Shown: positions 42,547 to 52,187 of the stretch, in pieces
Position numbering within the stretch: the stretch's first letter is position 1
How the letters are laid out: every line of letters starts with the position of its first letter
The notes under the pieces: generated by a model
What the model was told of the DNA's origin: nothing
Databases searched by the model: none
Seen by the model: only the letters and a program-made list of their open reading frames with translations
Made by a program: the position numbers and the translations under genes
From: Oscillospiraceae bacterium
GTDB lineage: Bacteria; Bacillota; Clostridia; Oscillospirales; Ruminococcaceae
Length of the DNA stretch: 58,696 nucleotides
Assembly (NCBI GenBank): GCA_017555565.1
Contig: JAFZGF010000048.1
Span: forward strand, 1 to 58,696
Direction of reading: 5' to 3'

Positions 42547-44001
42547 TTATTCTTTTGTCAGTGCTGCAAGGAATTTGCACAGATAGTCAAACATTTCCTT
42601 GAAGGATTCAAGATCAAGATATTCTTCTGGAGTATGTGCACCGCTGCCTTTTGGACCGAAGCAGATGATGTCCATTTCTGGTTCCTTGCCGAAGAATACG
42701 CCAGTTTCCAGACCGCCGTGTGTGGCTTCCATCTTAAGATCGATATCGAAAACTTCTTTCATCAGCTTTGTGTGCAGTTCTCTCATTTTTGATTCTGGGT
42801 TGAATTTCCAGCCGAAGAATTTTGCGCCCGGTGTTACTTTATAGTCAAATACATCAGCCAGGGACATAATTTCTTCTGCCATTGCATCCTGGCGGGAGTC
42901 ATCGCCGGAACGGTTGAATGTCCATACTCTGATTTCTTCATCAGATACCCAAACAGCGCCCAGGTTGTTGGAGTTGAGAACGTGGCCTTCGATTTCAAAG
43001 GACATATCTCTTACACCGTTTGGCATAGCCAGAACAAACTGTACCAGTTTTTTGCTCTGTACATCGTCCAGCATTTTTTCAGGTGCATCGCAAGGTGCGA
43101 ATTCGCATACAAAGCCAGCGTCTGTTACACGCAGTTCGTCTTTCATATCTTTTGCTGTTTTTTCGATAACTGCCAGTGCAACATCCAGGTCTTCAACAGA
43201 GATAACAGCTTCCATTTCGGACATAATTGCGTTCATTTTCTGTCCGCCGTACATTTTTGCAACAACAGTTTTTGTTTTCAGAGAAACAGCATTCAGCAGT
43301 CTTGCCATCAGTTTGCCTGCATTGCCTCTGCCCTGGTCGATAGCACCTGCAGAGTGACCGCCTTTAAGACCGTGGATAAAAATTTTTACAAAATTGCCTT
43401 TTGCGTCCTGCCATACTGGAACCTGTGTCATAACCAGTTCGATACCGCCTGCGCAGGAAACACATGTTGCAGACTGGTCTTCGCCGCCTGCGTCCATATT
43501 GATCATACGTTTTGCTGAGAAAGCTTCTGCAGGGATTTTTTCTGCACCGATAAGACCGATTTCTTCATCTGATGTAAATACACATTCAAGTGGTGGATGA
43601 ACCAGGTCTTTTCTTGCCAACACGCCCATCATATATGCACAGGCATTGCCGTTGTCAGCACCCAGAGTTGTACCGTTGGAGCGCAGCATACCGTCTTTTA
43701 CATAAAGTGGCAGTGGGTCTGTAAGGAAGTTGTGGTTGGATTCTGGCAGTTTAACTGCAACGATGTCCAGATGGCCCTGCAGCATAACAGGTGGCAGATC
43801 TTCGCAACCTGGTGTGCCAGGTTTTTTCAGAATTACGTTGTGATATTCATCTTTCCAGGCTTCCAGGCCCAGATTTTTACCCCAGTTGTAAACATATTCA
43901 GCTACTGCCGCACAGTTGCCGCTGCCACGTGGAATTCTTGCCAGGTCTTCAAAATACTGAAGAACATCCTGTGGTTCATAACCAGCTGTTACATATTTCA
44001 T
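42547..44001 (-). CDS. pepD: Aminoacyl-histidine dipeptidase (M20C), copy 1
   Basis: This 484-residue dizinc peptidase cleaves Xaa-His and other dipeptides. Metal-site segments visible are GHLDIVAVK (His about 80), GADNGNACAYMMG (Asp about 118) and TSDEEIGLIGA (catalytic Glu/ligand Glu about 148-149). Also present are MNMDAGGEDQS-like (INMDAGGEDQ) and HGGLETGVF near the end. It begins 34 bp after the stop of copy 2 and is of identical length, a recent tandem duplication. AGGAG precedes the ATG. Confidence 0.93.
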   Translation of the reverse strand: MKYVTAGYEPQDVLQYFEDLARIPRGSGNCAAVAEYVYNWGKNLGLEAWKDEYHNVILKKPGTPGCEDLPPVMLQGHLDIVAVKLPESNHNFLTDPLPLYVKDGMLRSNGTTLGADNGNACAYMMGVLARKDLVHPPLECVFTSDEEIGLIGAEKIPAEAFSAKRMINMDAGGEDQSATCVSCAGGIELVMTQVPVWQDAKGNFVKIFIHGLKGGHSAGAIDQGRGNAGKLMARLLNAVSLKTKTVVAKMYGGQKMNAIMSEMEAVISVEDLDVALAVIEKTAKDMKDELRVTDAGFVCEFAPCDAPEKMLDDVQSKKLVQFVLAMPNGVRDMSFEIEGHVLNSNNLGAVWVSDEEIRVWTFNRSGDDSRQDAMAEEIMSLADVFDYKVTPGAKFFGWKFNPESKMRELHTKLMKEVFDIDLKMEATHGGLETGVFFGKEPEMDIICFGPKGSGAHTPEEYLDLESFKEMFDYLCKFLAALTKE

Positions 44002-44035
44002 AGTTATTCTCCTTTATGATATATTTCAAATTTAA

Positions 44036-45490
44036 TTACATTTTTGTAAGCTGTTCAAGGAAGTATTTAAGGTATTCGTAAATTTCGCCGAAGGACTTGA
44101 TATCCAGCCATTCTTCAGGTGTATGTGCGCCGCCGCCAACAGGACCGAAACAAATGATATCCATTTCTGGCTGAAGTGCCCAGAACACGCCACATTCCAG
44201 ACCACCATGGGTCGCTTCAACGTGAATATCTATATCGAATCTTTCTTTGAACAGTTTTGAATGGATTTCTCTCATTTTTGAGTTTGGATTATATTTCCAG
44301 CCATAGAAGTTTGCGCCGATTTCCACATCGTAGCCGAACACATCAGCAAGGCTGCGGATTTCTTCACCCATAGCATCCTGGCGGGTATCATCACCGGAAC
44401 GACCCAGTGTCCATACCATAATTTCGTCGTCCCAAACCTGTACAGCAGCCAGGTTGTTGGAATTGAGCACGTGACCTTTGATTTCAAAGGACATATCTCT
44501 TACGCCTTCTGGGATTGCCAGCACAAACTGGATAAGTTTTTTGCTCTGTACATCATCCAGCATTTTTTCCGGAGCATCGCAAGGGCCGAATTCACATACA
44601 AAGCCAGGGTCTGTAACACGCAGTTCTTCTTTGATATCTGCTACAGTTTTTTCGATAGCTTTCAGTGCAACATCCAGGTCTTCAACAGAAACAACAGCCT
44701 TTACATCGGACATAATGGCATTCTGTTTTGTACCACCGTTGATTGTGGAAACAACAACCTTTGTTTTAAGTGAAACGTGGTTGAGAATTCTGGCAATCAG
44801 TTTGCCTGCGTTGCCGCGGCCTTTATCAATAGCGCCTGCAGAGTGACCACCCTGGAGACCGTGGATAAAGATAGAAACAAAGTTGCCTTTTGCCGGCTGC
44901 CAGATAGGTTTCTGGCGCATTTTCTGTTCCAGACCGCCTGCGCAGCCTACTGTAGTGACAGACTGGTCTTCGCCGCCTGCGTCCATATTGATCATTCGTT
45001 TGGAGACGATGGCGTCTGCTGTCAGTTTGTTTGCGCCCTGGAGGCCGATTTCTTCACCGGATGTGAAAACACATTCAACAGGTGGGTGTACAAGGCTGTT
45101 GTCAGACAGAATGCCCATCATATATGCAACAGCGTTGCCATTGTCAGCACCAAGTGTTGTGCCGTTGGAACGGAGAATGCCGTCTTTCACATAAAGTGGC
45201 AGTGGGTCTGTGTCAAAGTTGTGGTGGGATTCTGGCAGTTTAACTGCAACGATGTCTGTGTGACCCTGCAGCATAATATATGGCAGGTCTTCGCAGCCTG
45301 GAGATGCAGGTTTGCGGATAACCACGTTGTTGTATTCATCTTTCCATACATAAAGGCCCAGATTTTTGCCCCAGTCATAAAGATACTGTGCAACTGCGGC
45401 TTCGTTGCCGCTTTCTCTTGGTATTCTGGCTATATCTTCAAAGTACTGAAGAATCTGCCTGGGTTCGTAACCTTCTGTAACGTATTTCAT
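44036..45490 (-). CDS. pepD: Aminoacyl-histidine dipeptidase (M20C), copy 2
   Basis: This 484-residue paralogue of the next gene has the same metal and catalytic segments: GHTDIVAVK, GADNGNAVAYMMG, TSGEEIGLQGA, INMDAGGEDQ and HGGLECGVFWA. Where copy 1 has GHLDIVA and TSDEE, this copy has GHTDIVA and TSGEE, small active-site-near changes that may shift dipeptide preference. It is the promoter-proximal gene of the pair. Confidence 0.93.
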   Translation of the reverse strand: MKYVTEGYEPRQILQYFEDIARIPRESGNEAAVAQYLYDWGKNLGLYVWKDEYNNVVIRKPASPGCEDLPYIMLQGHTDIVAVKLPESHHNFDTDPLPLYVKDGILRSNGTTLGADNGNAVAYMMGILSDNSLVHPPVECVFTSGEEIGLQGANKLTADAIVSKRMINMDAGGEDQSVTTVGCAGGLEQKMRQKPIWQPAKGNFVSIFIHGLQGGHSAGAIDKGRGNAGKLIARILNHVSLKTKVVVSTINGGTKQNAIMSDVKAVVSVEDLDVALKAIEKTVADIKEELRVTDPGFVCEFGPCDAPEKMLDDVQSKKLIQFVLAIPEGVRDMSFEIKGHVLNSNNLAAVQVWDDEIMVWTLGRSGDDTRQDAMGEEIRSLADVFGYDVEIGANFYGWKYNPNSKMREIHSKLFKERFDIDIHVEATHGGLECGVFWALQPEMDIICFGPVGGGAHTPEEWLDIKSFGEIYEYLKYFLEQLTKM

Positions 45491-45521
45491 AGTTCTCTCT
45501 CCTATATAAAATTATATAACC

Positions 45522-45550
45522 ATTATATACACACAGCGATAAAAATACAA
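45522..45550 (-). promoter_or_regulatory. Promoter of the pepD pair
   Basis: Reading leftward, TTGTAT (45545-45550) and TATAAT (45522-45527) are separated by 17 bp. No terminator lies between the two pepD genes, so both should be on one transcript. Confidence 0.6.
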
Positions 45551-46033
45551 GATAAATGTATATTTTTTATCCGTAATTTGTTGTGTTTTTTGTTTGTGTA
45601 CAACTGATTTTCATCAGCAGCCTTATATTCCGATTCAATCCACAAGCTCCACATCCTTGTGTGTATCATCCGAAAACATGTGTTTTTGTAAAAATAACAC
45701 ATTTTATTAAAGTTTGGATAATCTCACAAATTATTTGTATATTCAGCTATGTTTTTATGCATTATTTATATAAAAACAGCATTTTTACACCTTTACGTTT
45801 TATCCCTTTTATGCAATTTGTTAATAAGTTATCAACATTTGTTATTTCCTTTTGACATTTTAACAGATGAGTAAAAATGCAGAAACTTGCAAAATATTTT
45901 TTAGCTGTTATTATATAGGTGTGACATATTTAGCCATATGTCCTGAGGAAGTATTTAAAAATAGATTATTTGGTCATGGTAACTTTCATTTTTTCATTGG
46001 TTTACATAATATTACCACCAAATACCACCCGAT
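45551..46033. other. AT-rich gene-free region
   Basis: About 480 bp in which I find no credible gene. Features are a small inverted repeat GACATAT/ATATGTC (45923-45942) and one DnaA-box-like TTATCAACA (45829-45837), not clustered. A 74-codon frame starting at 45867 has no ribosome site and runs through the terminator. Confidence 0.4.
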
Positions 46034-46068
46034 AAAAAAGACGGAGCGTGTGCTCCGTCTTTTTTTGC
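46034..46068 (-). terminator. Terminator after the YcxB gene
   Basis: The stem AAAAAAGACGGAGC/GCTCCGTCTTTTTT has a 4-base loop. It is near symmetrical and may work both ways. Confidence 0.88.
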
Positions 46069-46074
46069 TTTTGA

Positions 46075-46596
46075 TTACATTCTGTTTTTGATTCTTGAGG
46101 CCAGATAATTTCTGAATTCCGCCTCGTCCCCAGTTATAAAACTGCCTTTTTCCACGCGAAGAACAAAGTTTTCATCGCGGTACAGCAGATAGTATCCCTC
46201 ATTTTCCCCAACCTTTTTAAAGTCAGAGTATTTGAAAGTAGTGGTGGAATTGTTGTCAGCCACCTGGATGTTGGAGGCGAAAGTAATGGTTCTTATCCAC
46301 CTGTCGCCGCCCATTGCAGCAATTGTACTGGCAAATGTCTTTTCGTGGGCTTTTCTTTTACCTATTGTGATTTTGTAGATAAAAGCCACAAGGAAGGCCA
46401 GATATATCAGCACAAAATCTGTATATCCCATTTTTATACAAAAGCCACCGCCTACTACAGAAATCATAATTCCCATAATGCTGATAAGATTCCGCTGTTT
46501 CTTTTTCTTTATAGCCTTTTTGCCGATAGGATTATTTGCCCAGCTGATGTATTTTTCAGCGGTGATTTCGGTCTGTGATATATAATGAACTGTCAT
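46075..46596 (-). CDS. YcxB-like membrane protein
   Basis: This 173-residue protein has two membrane helices (about 38-55 and 58-75) followed by a YcxB-type domain. In that domain, residues such as FKYSDFKKVGENEGYYLLY and RVEKGSFITGDEAEFRNYL are characteristic. The function is unknown. Good AAAGGA ribosome site. It lies downstream of the large YD-repeat gene, with a gap of about 70 bp. Confidence 0.75.
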   Translation of the reverse strand: MTVHYISQTEITAEKYISWANNPIGKKAIKKKKQRNLISIMGIMISVVGGGFCIKMGYTDFVLIYLAFLVAFIYKITIGKRKAHEKTFASTIAAMGGDRWIRTITFASNIQVADNNSTTTFKYSDFKKVGENEGYYLLYRDENFVLRVEKGSFITGDEAEFRNYLASRIKNRM

Positions 46597-46664
46597 ATTA
46601 AAACTTCCTTTGTATTTGATAGAAATATTTTACCATAAAAACACAGTGGCATAAAGTAATTATT

Positions 46665-49274
46665 TTATTTCGGCTCTATCTGTATATAATGCCATTGTAT
46701 AGCATTTTGTGCTTCGTTATTGCGCAGTCTGTTGTAACTACGGGTTTTTGATATATATTCCCGACGTGGTACATATTTGCCGTTTATCTGATACTTTACA
46801 TCGTCCCGGAAATAATCCCGGTCTATTCCAAAATGGAACTCTATAATACTGCCGTCATTTCTGAAATGGTAAAAATCATATGCCTTATAGTCTATCTTGT
46901 GCATCCGTCCCATTATATATCCCGATGATAATACTGTGCTGCCTCCATCGCCACCATATGCATCAGTTGTGTATATATGCTGTACCTTGCCGTCTATTAT
47001 CATATATACATCATATGGTGCAAAAGCGTCATTAGGGTGTGTAACCAGTTCCGGTATGCCATCACGGGACAGGTCTACAAGGGTATAGCGCAATGTGTAT
47101 CCAGACCTTATCTGTGTGCTGAGTTTATCTGCTTCCCCTTTGAGAAAATCCACAAATTTTGCCGTCGCATTTTTGTATGCTGAGCTTTTACCCAGAGTAT
47201 CAATTGAAATATCTTCCGGCGCAACTGTTTCTGCAGGGCGTGGAGTATACTCTGTTTCATCAATATAAATCTGGGGTTTGTCTGTATTTCTTTCAGATAT
47301 AAAGGCATACAGATAATACCTGCCGTTATCTATACGGAAAATCCGTGTTCTGTCCTTTGAATACAGCTTCAGCCATTTATCGTTGATTTCTCCGCCTATA
47401 CATATAAAGCTGGTATAATCCTGATTATGTTCGCCTGCGTAATAACAGCCGTATGCGTCGGATTTTACAGGCATTTGGGGATTTTCTATATCCTTTGTGC
47501 TGATATTCATATATTTTTTCAGCAGAGATTCCACTGTGGAATATTTTATACGGTAGTATACCTCCTCGCCTGTTTCCAGACTATCGTACCGCAGCTGTAC
47601 GCCGCTTCTTTTCAGACTGGCTATTTCGTTTATGCAGTCCATATCCAAAACAGAAATCCCGAAAATATTTGCCTTGTCAGAGCGTCTTCCGTGGGTAGCC
47701 AGTGATTCCACAAAAGATGCCAGATTGATTTCCTGTGGGCGACCATAGCCGGAAGCTATTGACAAAAGACATTCAAGAGGGTGGGTTTGGTAAAAATCTT
47801 TCAGCTTAAGGTCAGAGTTGACCTGCCGCGTTTCTTCCTTTGTAAGATAACGGCTGCCTGTCATATCAGCCTTTGGGAAATTTACCACAGTTTTGTTAAG
47901 CCTTGTATCCTTTATTGTAGAATACAGCTCATAGTCAGGAGAATCATTGGCAAAAAACCGTTCTTTAAAACTGTGGTCTCTGCTGTCCTTTACTGTGCGG
48001 TACACAAGATTTCCAAGAGAATTATATTTTTCATATTTTTCCACAATAAAACCATAGCTGTATTTTTCAACAGTTTCTATCTTGTCAGCTGTGCTGTAAA
48101 GATGGTGTTCTGTCACTCGTCCCTTACTGTCGTACAGATACATATTTTTCAAAAAAACGCCGTCAGCGGATTTTTCGTATTTTTCTTCACGATATCTAAC
48201 ATCGTTACTATAGTATGTTATATCTGTCAGCCTGCCGTTCCAATATGCATAGTTTTCTTCTCTGACCAGTTTGCCGTCGTCAAAATATTCTATTTTGTTA
48301 GGGACAATTTTTTCAGTATTGTCAACAAGGCTTACATTGCTTTTGTTCAGTGTTTCTATTTTTGCTATCTTGCCGTCAATATAATAAGTATTAATAATCT
48401 TCCGGAATTTTTCTTCGGTAGACATAGTAACAGTGTCTGATTGGATATCTCCATATTCCAGATTAATTACAGATGTTATCTCACCATCAGCCAATCTGAT
48501 GGTTGTTATCTTTGTATTTCTGCCCTGCTCATCATAGGTATATTCTTTTTTATACTCGTTATCGTGTTTTTCTGTACACAGCTGGTCCTTGGAGTTATAG
48601 CTATAATAAATACTCTTATTTGTCTTGCCAAATTCAGTTTCTCTTACTACCAGACCTTTTTCGTTGTATACATACTGCCTGTCCATATCTTCACTGCCGG
48701 TTTTATACAATGTCTTTGTCAATATATGACCCGCGTCGCCATATGTGCATTTCTGCATTTTATAACCATTACCCGAATTAAATCTTGTATCTTCAGCAAC
48801 CCGCCCGTTGGGATGATATTTATATAATTCCAGCGGCGTCCACTTGCCGTAAGCCCCTGTGTAAAGGTGCCCTTTCTGTATAAGCTGACCCTGAGAGTTA
48901 TACATCTTTACAGAGACGCCATCTATAATACAATCAGTAATATTGTAATTTTTTATATCTTTATGTAATAAAATTCGGTTGGACAGAATAGTTTTCACTT
49001 TATTTTTCTCTGCCTTGACGATTATATAACGGTAAATAAAACTATCCCGATTGTCCTCCATAGCCACAAGTGCTCCGGCATATGCGGATGGATTACCGCT
49101 ATCAAGAACAGTGGACCATATATAATAAAAAGCCGCTTTTTCGTTTTCCCCACTGCCAAGATAAAAATTAGCTTTTTCGTAATTTTTTCCATAAGAAAAG
49201 ACGCCGGATACTGCCAGCACAACTGTGACAGTCAGCACAACGGCCAGCAGCCTAATCAAAGAATTCTTTTTCAT
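46665..49274 (-). CDS. Large exported YD-repeat protein
   Basis: This 869-residue protein has an N-terminal signal or anchor (about 5-25) and a tetratricopeptide-like start (YEKANFYLGSGENEKAAFYY). About nine imperfect YD-type repeats follow in residues 130-430, for example YHPNGRVAEDT, YNEKGLVVRET, YDEQGRNTKIT and YDSKGRVTEH. The last 430 residues have no recognised domain and end with a possible beta-rich module (RDGIPELVTH, DVYMIIDGK) seen in some surface proteins. YD repeats wrap carbohydrates or peptides in RHS/teneurin-type proteins. No toxin-type C-terminus is evident. Function unknown. Confidence 0.7.
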   Translation of the reverse strand: MKKNSLIRLLAVVLTVTVVLAVSGVFSYGKNYEKANFYLGSGENEKAAFYYIWSTVLDSGNPSAYAGALVAMEDNRDSFIYRYIIVKAEKNKVKTILSNRILLHKDIKNYNITDCIIDGVSVKMYNSQGQLIQKGHLYTGAYGKWTPLELYKYHPNGRVAEDTRFNSGNGYKMQKCTYGDAGHILTKTLYKTGSEDMDRQYVYNEKGLVVRETEFGKTNKSIYYSYNSKDQLCTEKHDNEYKKEYTYDEQGRNTKITTIRLADGEITSVINLEYGDIQSDTVTMSTEEKFRKIINTYYIDGKIAKIETLNKSNVSLVDNTEKIVPNKIEYFDDGKLVREENYAYWNGRLTDITYYSNDVRYREEKYEKSADGVFLKNMYLYDSKGRVTEHHLYSTADKIETVEKYSYGFIVEKYEKYNSLGNLVYRTVKDSRDHSFKERFFANDSPDYELYSTIKDTRLNKTVVNFPKADMTGSRYLTKEETRQVNSDLKLKDFYQTHPLECLLSIASGYGRPQEINLASFVESLATHGRRSDKANIFGISVLDMDCINEIASLKRSGVQLRYDSLETGEEVYYRIKYSTVESLLKKYMNISTKDIENPQMPVKSDAYGCYYAGEHNQDYTSFICIGGEINDKWLKLYSKDRTRIFRIDNGRYYLYAFISERNTDKPQIYIDETEYTPRPAETVAPEDISIDTLGKSSAYKNATAKFVDFLKGEADKLSTQIRSGYTLRYTLVDLSRDGIPELVTHPNDAFAPYDVYMIIDGKVQHIYTTDAYGGDGGSTVLSSGYIMGRMHKIDYKAYDFYHFRNDGSIIEFHFGIDRDYFRDDVKYQINGKYVPRREYISKTRSYNRLRNNEAQNAIQWHYIQIEPK

Positions 49275-49374
49275 TTACATTCCTCACATATATTATAAAT
49301 ACATTATATAACCCGTAAAAATCCATCTCAAGAGGTTTTGCCACGCCCACAAAAATTTCACATTTATACAATAA

Positions 49375-49402
49375 AAAAAGCTGTGGCAAAGCCACAGCAA
49401 AA
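49375..49402 (-). terminator. Terminator of the 5S rRNA gene
   Basis: The stem GCTGTGGC/GCCACAGC is followed leftward by TTTTTTT, directly beyond the 5S 3' end. Confidence 0.85.
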
Positions 49403-49408
49403 ATAAAA

Positions 49409-49526
<118 letters not shown>

Positions 49527-49544
49527 AATTCATACAACTTTAAT

Positions 49545-49573
49545 ATTATACCACATTATAAATCGTTTGTCCA
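49545..49573 (-). promoter_or_regulatory. Promoter of the solitary 5S rRNA
   Basis: Reading leftward, TGGACA (49568-49573) and TATAAT (49545-49550) are 17 bp apart, with a start expected about 12 nt before the mature 5' end. Confidence 0.7.
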
Positions 49574-49585
49574 GCATTAATTTTT

Positions 49586-49611
49586 AAAAAAGGCAGAAAG
49601 TCTGCCTTTTT
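49586..49611 (-). terminator. Terminator after the VWA gene
   Basis: The stem AAAAGGCAGA/TCTGCCTTTT has a short loop and T runs on both sides. Confidence 0.8.
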
Positions 49612-50259
49612 TTATTTTCTTGACCGGTAATCTTCTTCAATTTTAATTTTCCAGTCTGATTTCAGCTTTGTGGACTTGGTGCGGATATGTGAAATGGCAT
49701 CACCCACCACCTGATAATTCAGCTGTGTGCCCTGGCTGTCGCTGTGGTAGTCCACCGCTCTGTCTGCTGTGATGCCAAAGTGACTTGCTGTGGAAACTGC
49801 ATCGATATTTGCCCCCAGGAAAAGAAATTCCCAGCCATATTTTTCTTTTTGGTTTTCTATCAGCTGTTTCACTTTATCATAGCTGTAATATCTGCTGGCG
49901 TTTTCCATACCGTCTGTAGTGATTACAAACAGTGTTTTTTTCGGGCGGTCTTCTTCCCTGGCATATTTATGGACATTTGCTATATGCTTTACTGCACAGC
50001 CTACAGCGTCCAGCAAAGCTGTAGACCCGCCAACAAAATATTCTTTTTCAGTCATAGGCCGCACCTTTTCCACCGATACTCTGTCGTGGATAACACAGCT
50101 GTCGTTATCAAACAGAACAGTGGAAATGAGAGCCCGACCCTCTTCCTTTTTCTGTCTGGCTATAAGTGAATTGAAACCGCCGATTGTGTCTTTTTCCAGA
50201 CCTGACATAGAACCGCTTCTGTCGAGAATAAAAACTATTTCTGTCAAACCTTTTTTCAT
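49612..50259 (-). CDS. VWA-domain protein (TerY-like)
   Basis: This 215-residue cytosolic protein is mostly one von Willebrand factor A domain. The MIDAS metal site is visible: D13-R-S15-G-S17 (LDRSGSMSG), Thr in GGSTALLD (about 80) and Asp in VITTDGMENAS. Such domains mediate metal-dependent protein binding; TerY proteins occur in tellurite/stress gene sets. It has an AAGGAGG site and lies about 77 bp downstream of the macro-domain gene on the same strand. Confidence 0.87.
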   Translation of the reverse strand: MKKGLTEIVFILDRSGSMSGLEKDTIGGFNSLIARQKKEEGRALISTVLFDNDSCVIHDRVSVEKVRPMTEKEYFVGGSTALLDAVGCAVKHIANVHKYAREEDRPKKTLFVITTDGMENASRYYSYDKVKQLIENQKEKYGWEFLFLGANIDAVSTASHFGITADRAVDYHSDSQGTQLNYQVVGDAISHIRTKSTKLKSDWKIKIEEDYRSRK

Positions 50260-50336
50260 AATAAAATACCTCCTTGATTTATCTGTCTTTATTATACAGA
50301 TTAAAATCAGGGAGGTGGTCGCACGGCAGGCGACAT

Positions 50337-51383
50337 TTATGCACCTATCAGCGGCATATCGTATGCGAAAAGAATTTCGTTTATGCGGAACATATCATAG
50401 ATTCCGTTTATAATAAAATATTCTATTATAATATCAAACTTATTGCTGTGAGTAAGGGCAAAGCCTGCGCGGGAAATCAAATCCTTTGTTTCTTCCAGCG
50501 AAAGTTCCAGGGCTATGGCAAATGCGATAGCAGTAGGCTTTTTAGGTTTGTAATCCGGGTTGTTCTTTATTTTGTTGAACAGTTTGCGGTCTATATTTGC
50601 CTTTTTGTAAACCTCTGGATCAGTCAGTCCCTTTTCGTCAATTATCTGCAAAAGTCGCTGTGAAAATGACAGGTCCAGCTTGGACAGATAGCTTTCCAGG
50701 CTTTCTGCCGGCTGTGGAGCGCATAATACATCACTTTCCACCGCCAAATCCTGTATACCTTCCGGCGGCAGTATGTTTTTTTGTGCTGCCGACCGCAGTC
50801 TTCTTCTGCGCGGCGCTGTGTCATAATCATATGCATAGGAAGATTTAAGTATACCAGGCACATATTTTTCGCTGATGTAACTTTCCACCTGGCCAAGCAG
50901 TTTTTCAGAAGCTGCAAAGGAATTTTTATCCAGCACCACAAGGTAAACCATAATTTCGTGATTTACAAGAAATCTGCTGATGGCGTTTATAGCCGCCTGC
51001 AGCGCCTCTGCCTTAGGGTAGCCAAATATACCAGAGGAAATCAGCGGAAAAGCCACTGACTCACAGCAGTTTTTCACAGCAAGCTTAAGACTGTTTGTGT
51101 AGGCAAGTGCAAGCAGCTGTTCTTCGCTTTTATCACCGCCTTGCCACACCGGGCCGACAGTGTGTATAACATACTTTGCCTTAAGATTATATCCCGGAGT
51201 AATCCGTGCACTGCCGGTGGCAATAGGGCCGATTTTCTTTCTTGCTTCTATCAGGCTGGCGCCTGCAGCTTTGTTTATAGCCCAGTCCACTCCTCCGCCT
51301 ATAACTGCATTTGGGTTGGCGCTGTTTACTATGGCATCCACAGACATACGTGTAATATCATTTCTTACTATGGAAAAAGGCAT
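50337..51383 (-). CDS. Macro-domain protein with C-terminal helix-turn-helix-like module
   Basis: This 348-residue protein has two parts. Residues 1-180 form a macro domain that binds ADP-ribose or its derivatives: DAIVNSANPNAVIGGGVDWAI and ISSGIFGYP are the binding loops. A basic linker (APRRRRLRS) follows. Residues 235-348 form an all-helical module (SFSQRLLQIIDEKGL, KANIDRKLFNKIKNN, ELSLEETKDLISRAGFAL), which I have seen fused to different N-terminal domains in Firmicutes. A stress or defence link with the VWA gene is inferred from context only. Confidence 0.8.
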   Translation of the reverse strand: MPFSIVRNDITRMSVDAIVNSANPNAVIGGGVDWAINKAAGASLIEARKKIGPIATGSARITPGYNLKAKYVIHTVGPVWQGGDKSEEQLLALAYTNSLKLAVKNCCESVAFPLISSGIFGYPKAEALQAAINAISRFLVNHEIMVYLVVLDKNSFAASEKLLGQVESYISEKYVPGILKSSYAYDYDTAPRRRRLRSAAQKNILPPEGIQDLAVESDVLCAPQPAESLESYLSKLDLSFSQRLLQIIDEKGLTDPEVYKKANIDRKLFNKIKNNPDYKPKKPTAIAFAIALELSLEETKDLISRAGFALTHSNKFDIIIEYFIINGIYDMFRINEILFAYDMPLIGA

Positions 51384-51453
51384 ACAAACCTCCGTTTACA
51401 TTACTTTATCTTAATATAATGTATTTTATTTAAACAGTCAAATAAGCAAAAAA

Positions 51454-51480
51454 TAAAGGCGGATTGCTCCACCTTTGAAA
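51454..51480 (-). terminator. Weak terminator after the peroxiredoxin-like gene
   Basis: The stem AAAGGCGGA/TCCACCTTT has one mismatch, with T-rich DNA to the left. Confidence 0.45.
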
Positions 51481-51483
51481 TGA

Positions 51484-52050
51484 TTATTTGATTTTTGCCA
51501 AAGCTTCGTCTGCCAGAGGCATATCGGCTGTGTAGTTGCCGTAGTGTGCTTCGATAACTGTCATATCTTCGTCGATATAGAACCAGCCCGGTGCCTGTTC
51601 TTCGTTGCCTTCGTATTCGCCGTGTACGATTCCCATTTCGTTGAGAATTTCAGCCTTGTACTGCTGTTTGGCTTTGTTTTCTTCTGTCATTGTGTCACGC
51701 CAGCCAGGTTTTCTTTCGCCCAGTTCCAGCGCTTTGTACAGTTCCTGTTCTGTATCGCAGATAAGGTGGAAAGGCAGTGTTTTGTCTATCATATCGCGGA
51801 GAACGATTTCAGGTTTTGACTGCATTGCTACCACGATGTTTACGCCTTTTGCATCAAATTCAGGTTTTTTCACTGTGAGAAGATGCACATCAAGTCTGCA
51901 AGGTGGGCAGCCCATATAGCGCAAAAACCAGAACATTGTAGGTTTTCCGCCTGTGATTTCTTTGATAGTCAGGCCTTCTTTCAGTTCGTTGCCAAGGATA
52001 GTGTTTACTTTGAAATCAGGGAATTTATCCCCTTTAACCAATCTTGCCAT
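51484..52050 (-). CDS. Peroxiredoxin-like thioredoxin-fold protein (CxxC)
   Basis: This 188-residue protein has a thioredoxin fold of the AhpC/TSA superfamily and a CxxC pair at Cys48-Pro-Pro-Cys51 (MGCPPCRLD), instead of the T/S-x-x-C of true peroxiredoxins. It could be a redox sensor, a thiol-disulfide oxidoreductase or a peroxide reductase. It is divergent from bcp and has a GAAAGGA site. No signal peptide, so cytosolic. Confidence 0.75.
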   Translation of the reverse strand: MARLVKGDKFPDFKVNTILGNELKEGLTIKEITGGKPTMFWFLRYMGCPPCRLDVHLLTVKKPEFDAKGVNIVVAMQSKPEIVLRDMIDKTLPFHLICDTEQELYKALELGERKPGWRDTMTEENKAKQQYKAEILNEMGIVHGEYEGNEEQAPGWFYIDEDMTVIEAHYGNYTADMPLADEALAKIK

Positions 52051-52187
52051 AATATCTTTTCCTTTCGATACATTGATTTAATATCAATATATCATTAAAA
52101 GAAAATATTGTAAATATACCATCTATGGACAAAACAGTTTTCCGGATTTATAATACACTCAAGAACAGTTTACAAGGAGACCTACCT

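Noticed and set aside
45829..45837. Replication origin (DnaA box)
   Set aside because: A single TTATCAACA without clustering or nearby dnaA/dnaN.
45867..46091. 74-codon frame in the AT-rich region
   Set aside because: No ribosome site, unusual composition, and it runs through the terminator into the YcxB gene.
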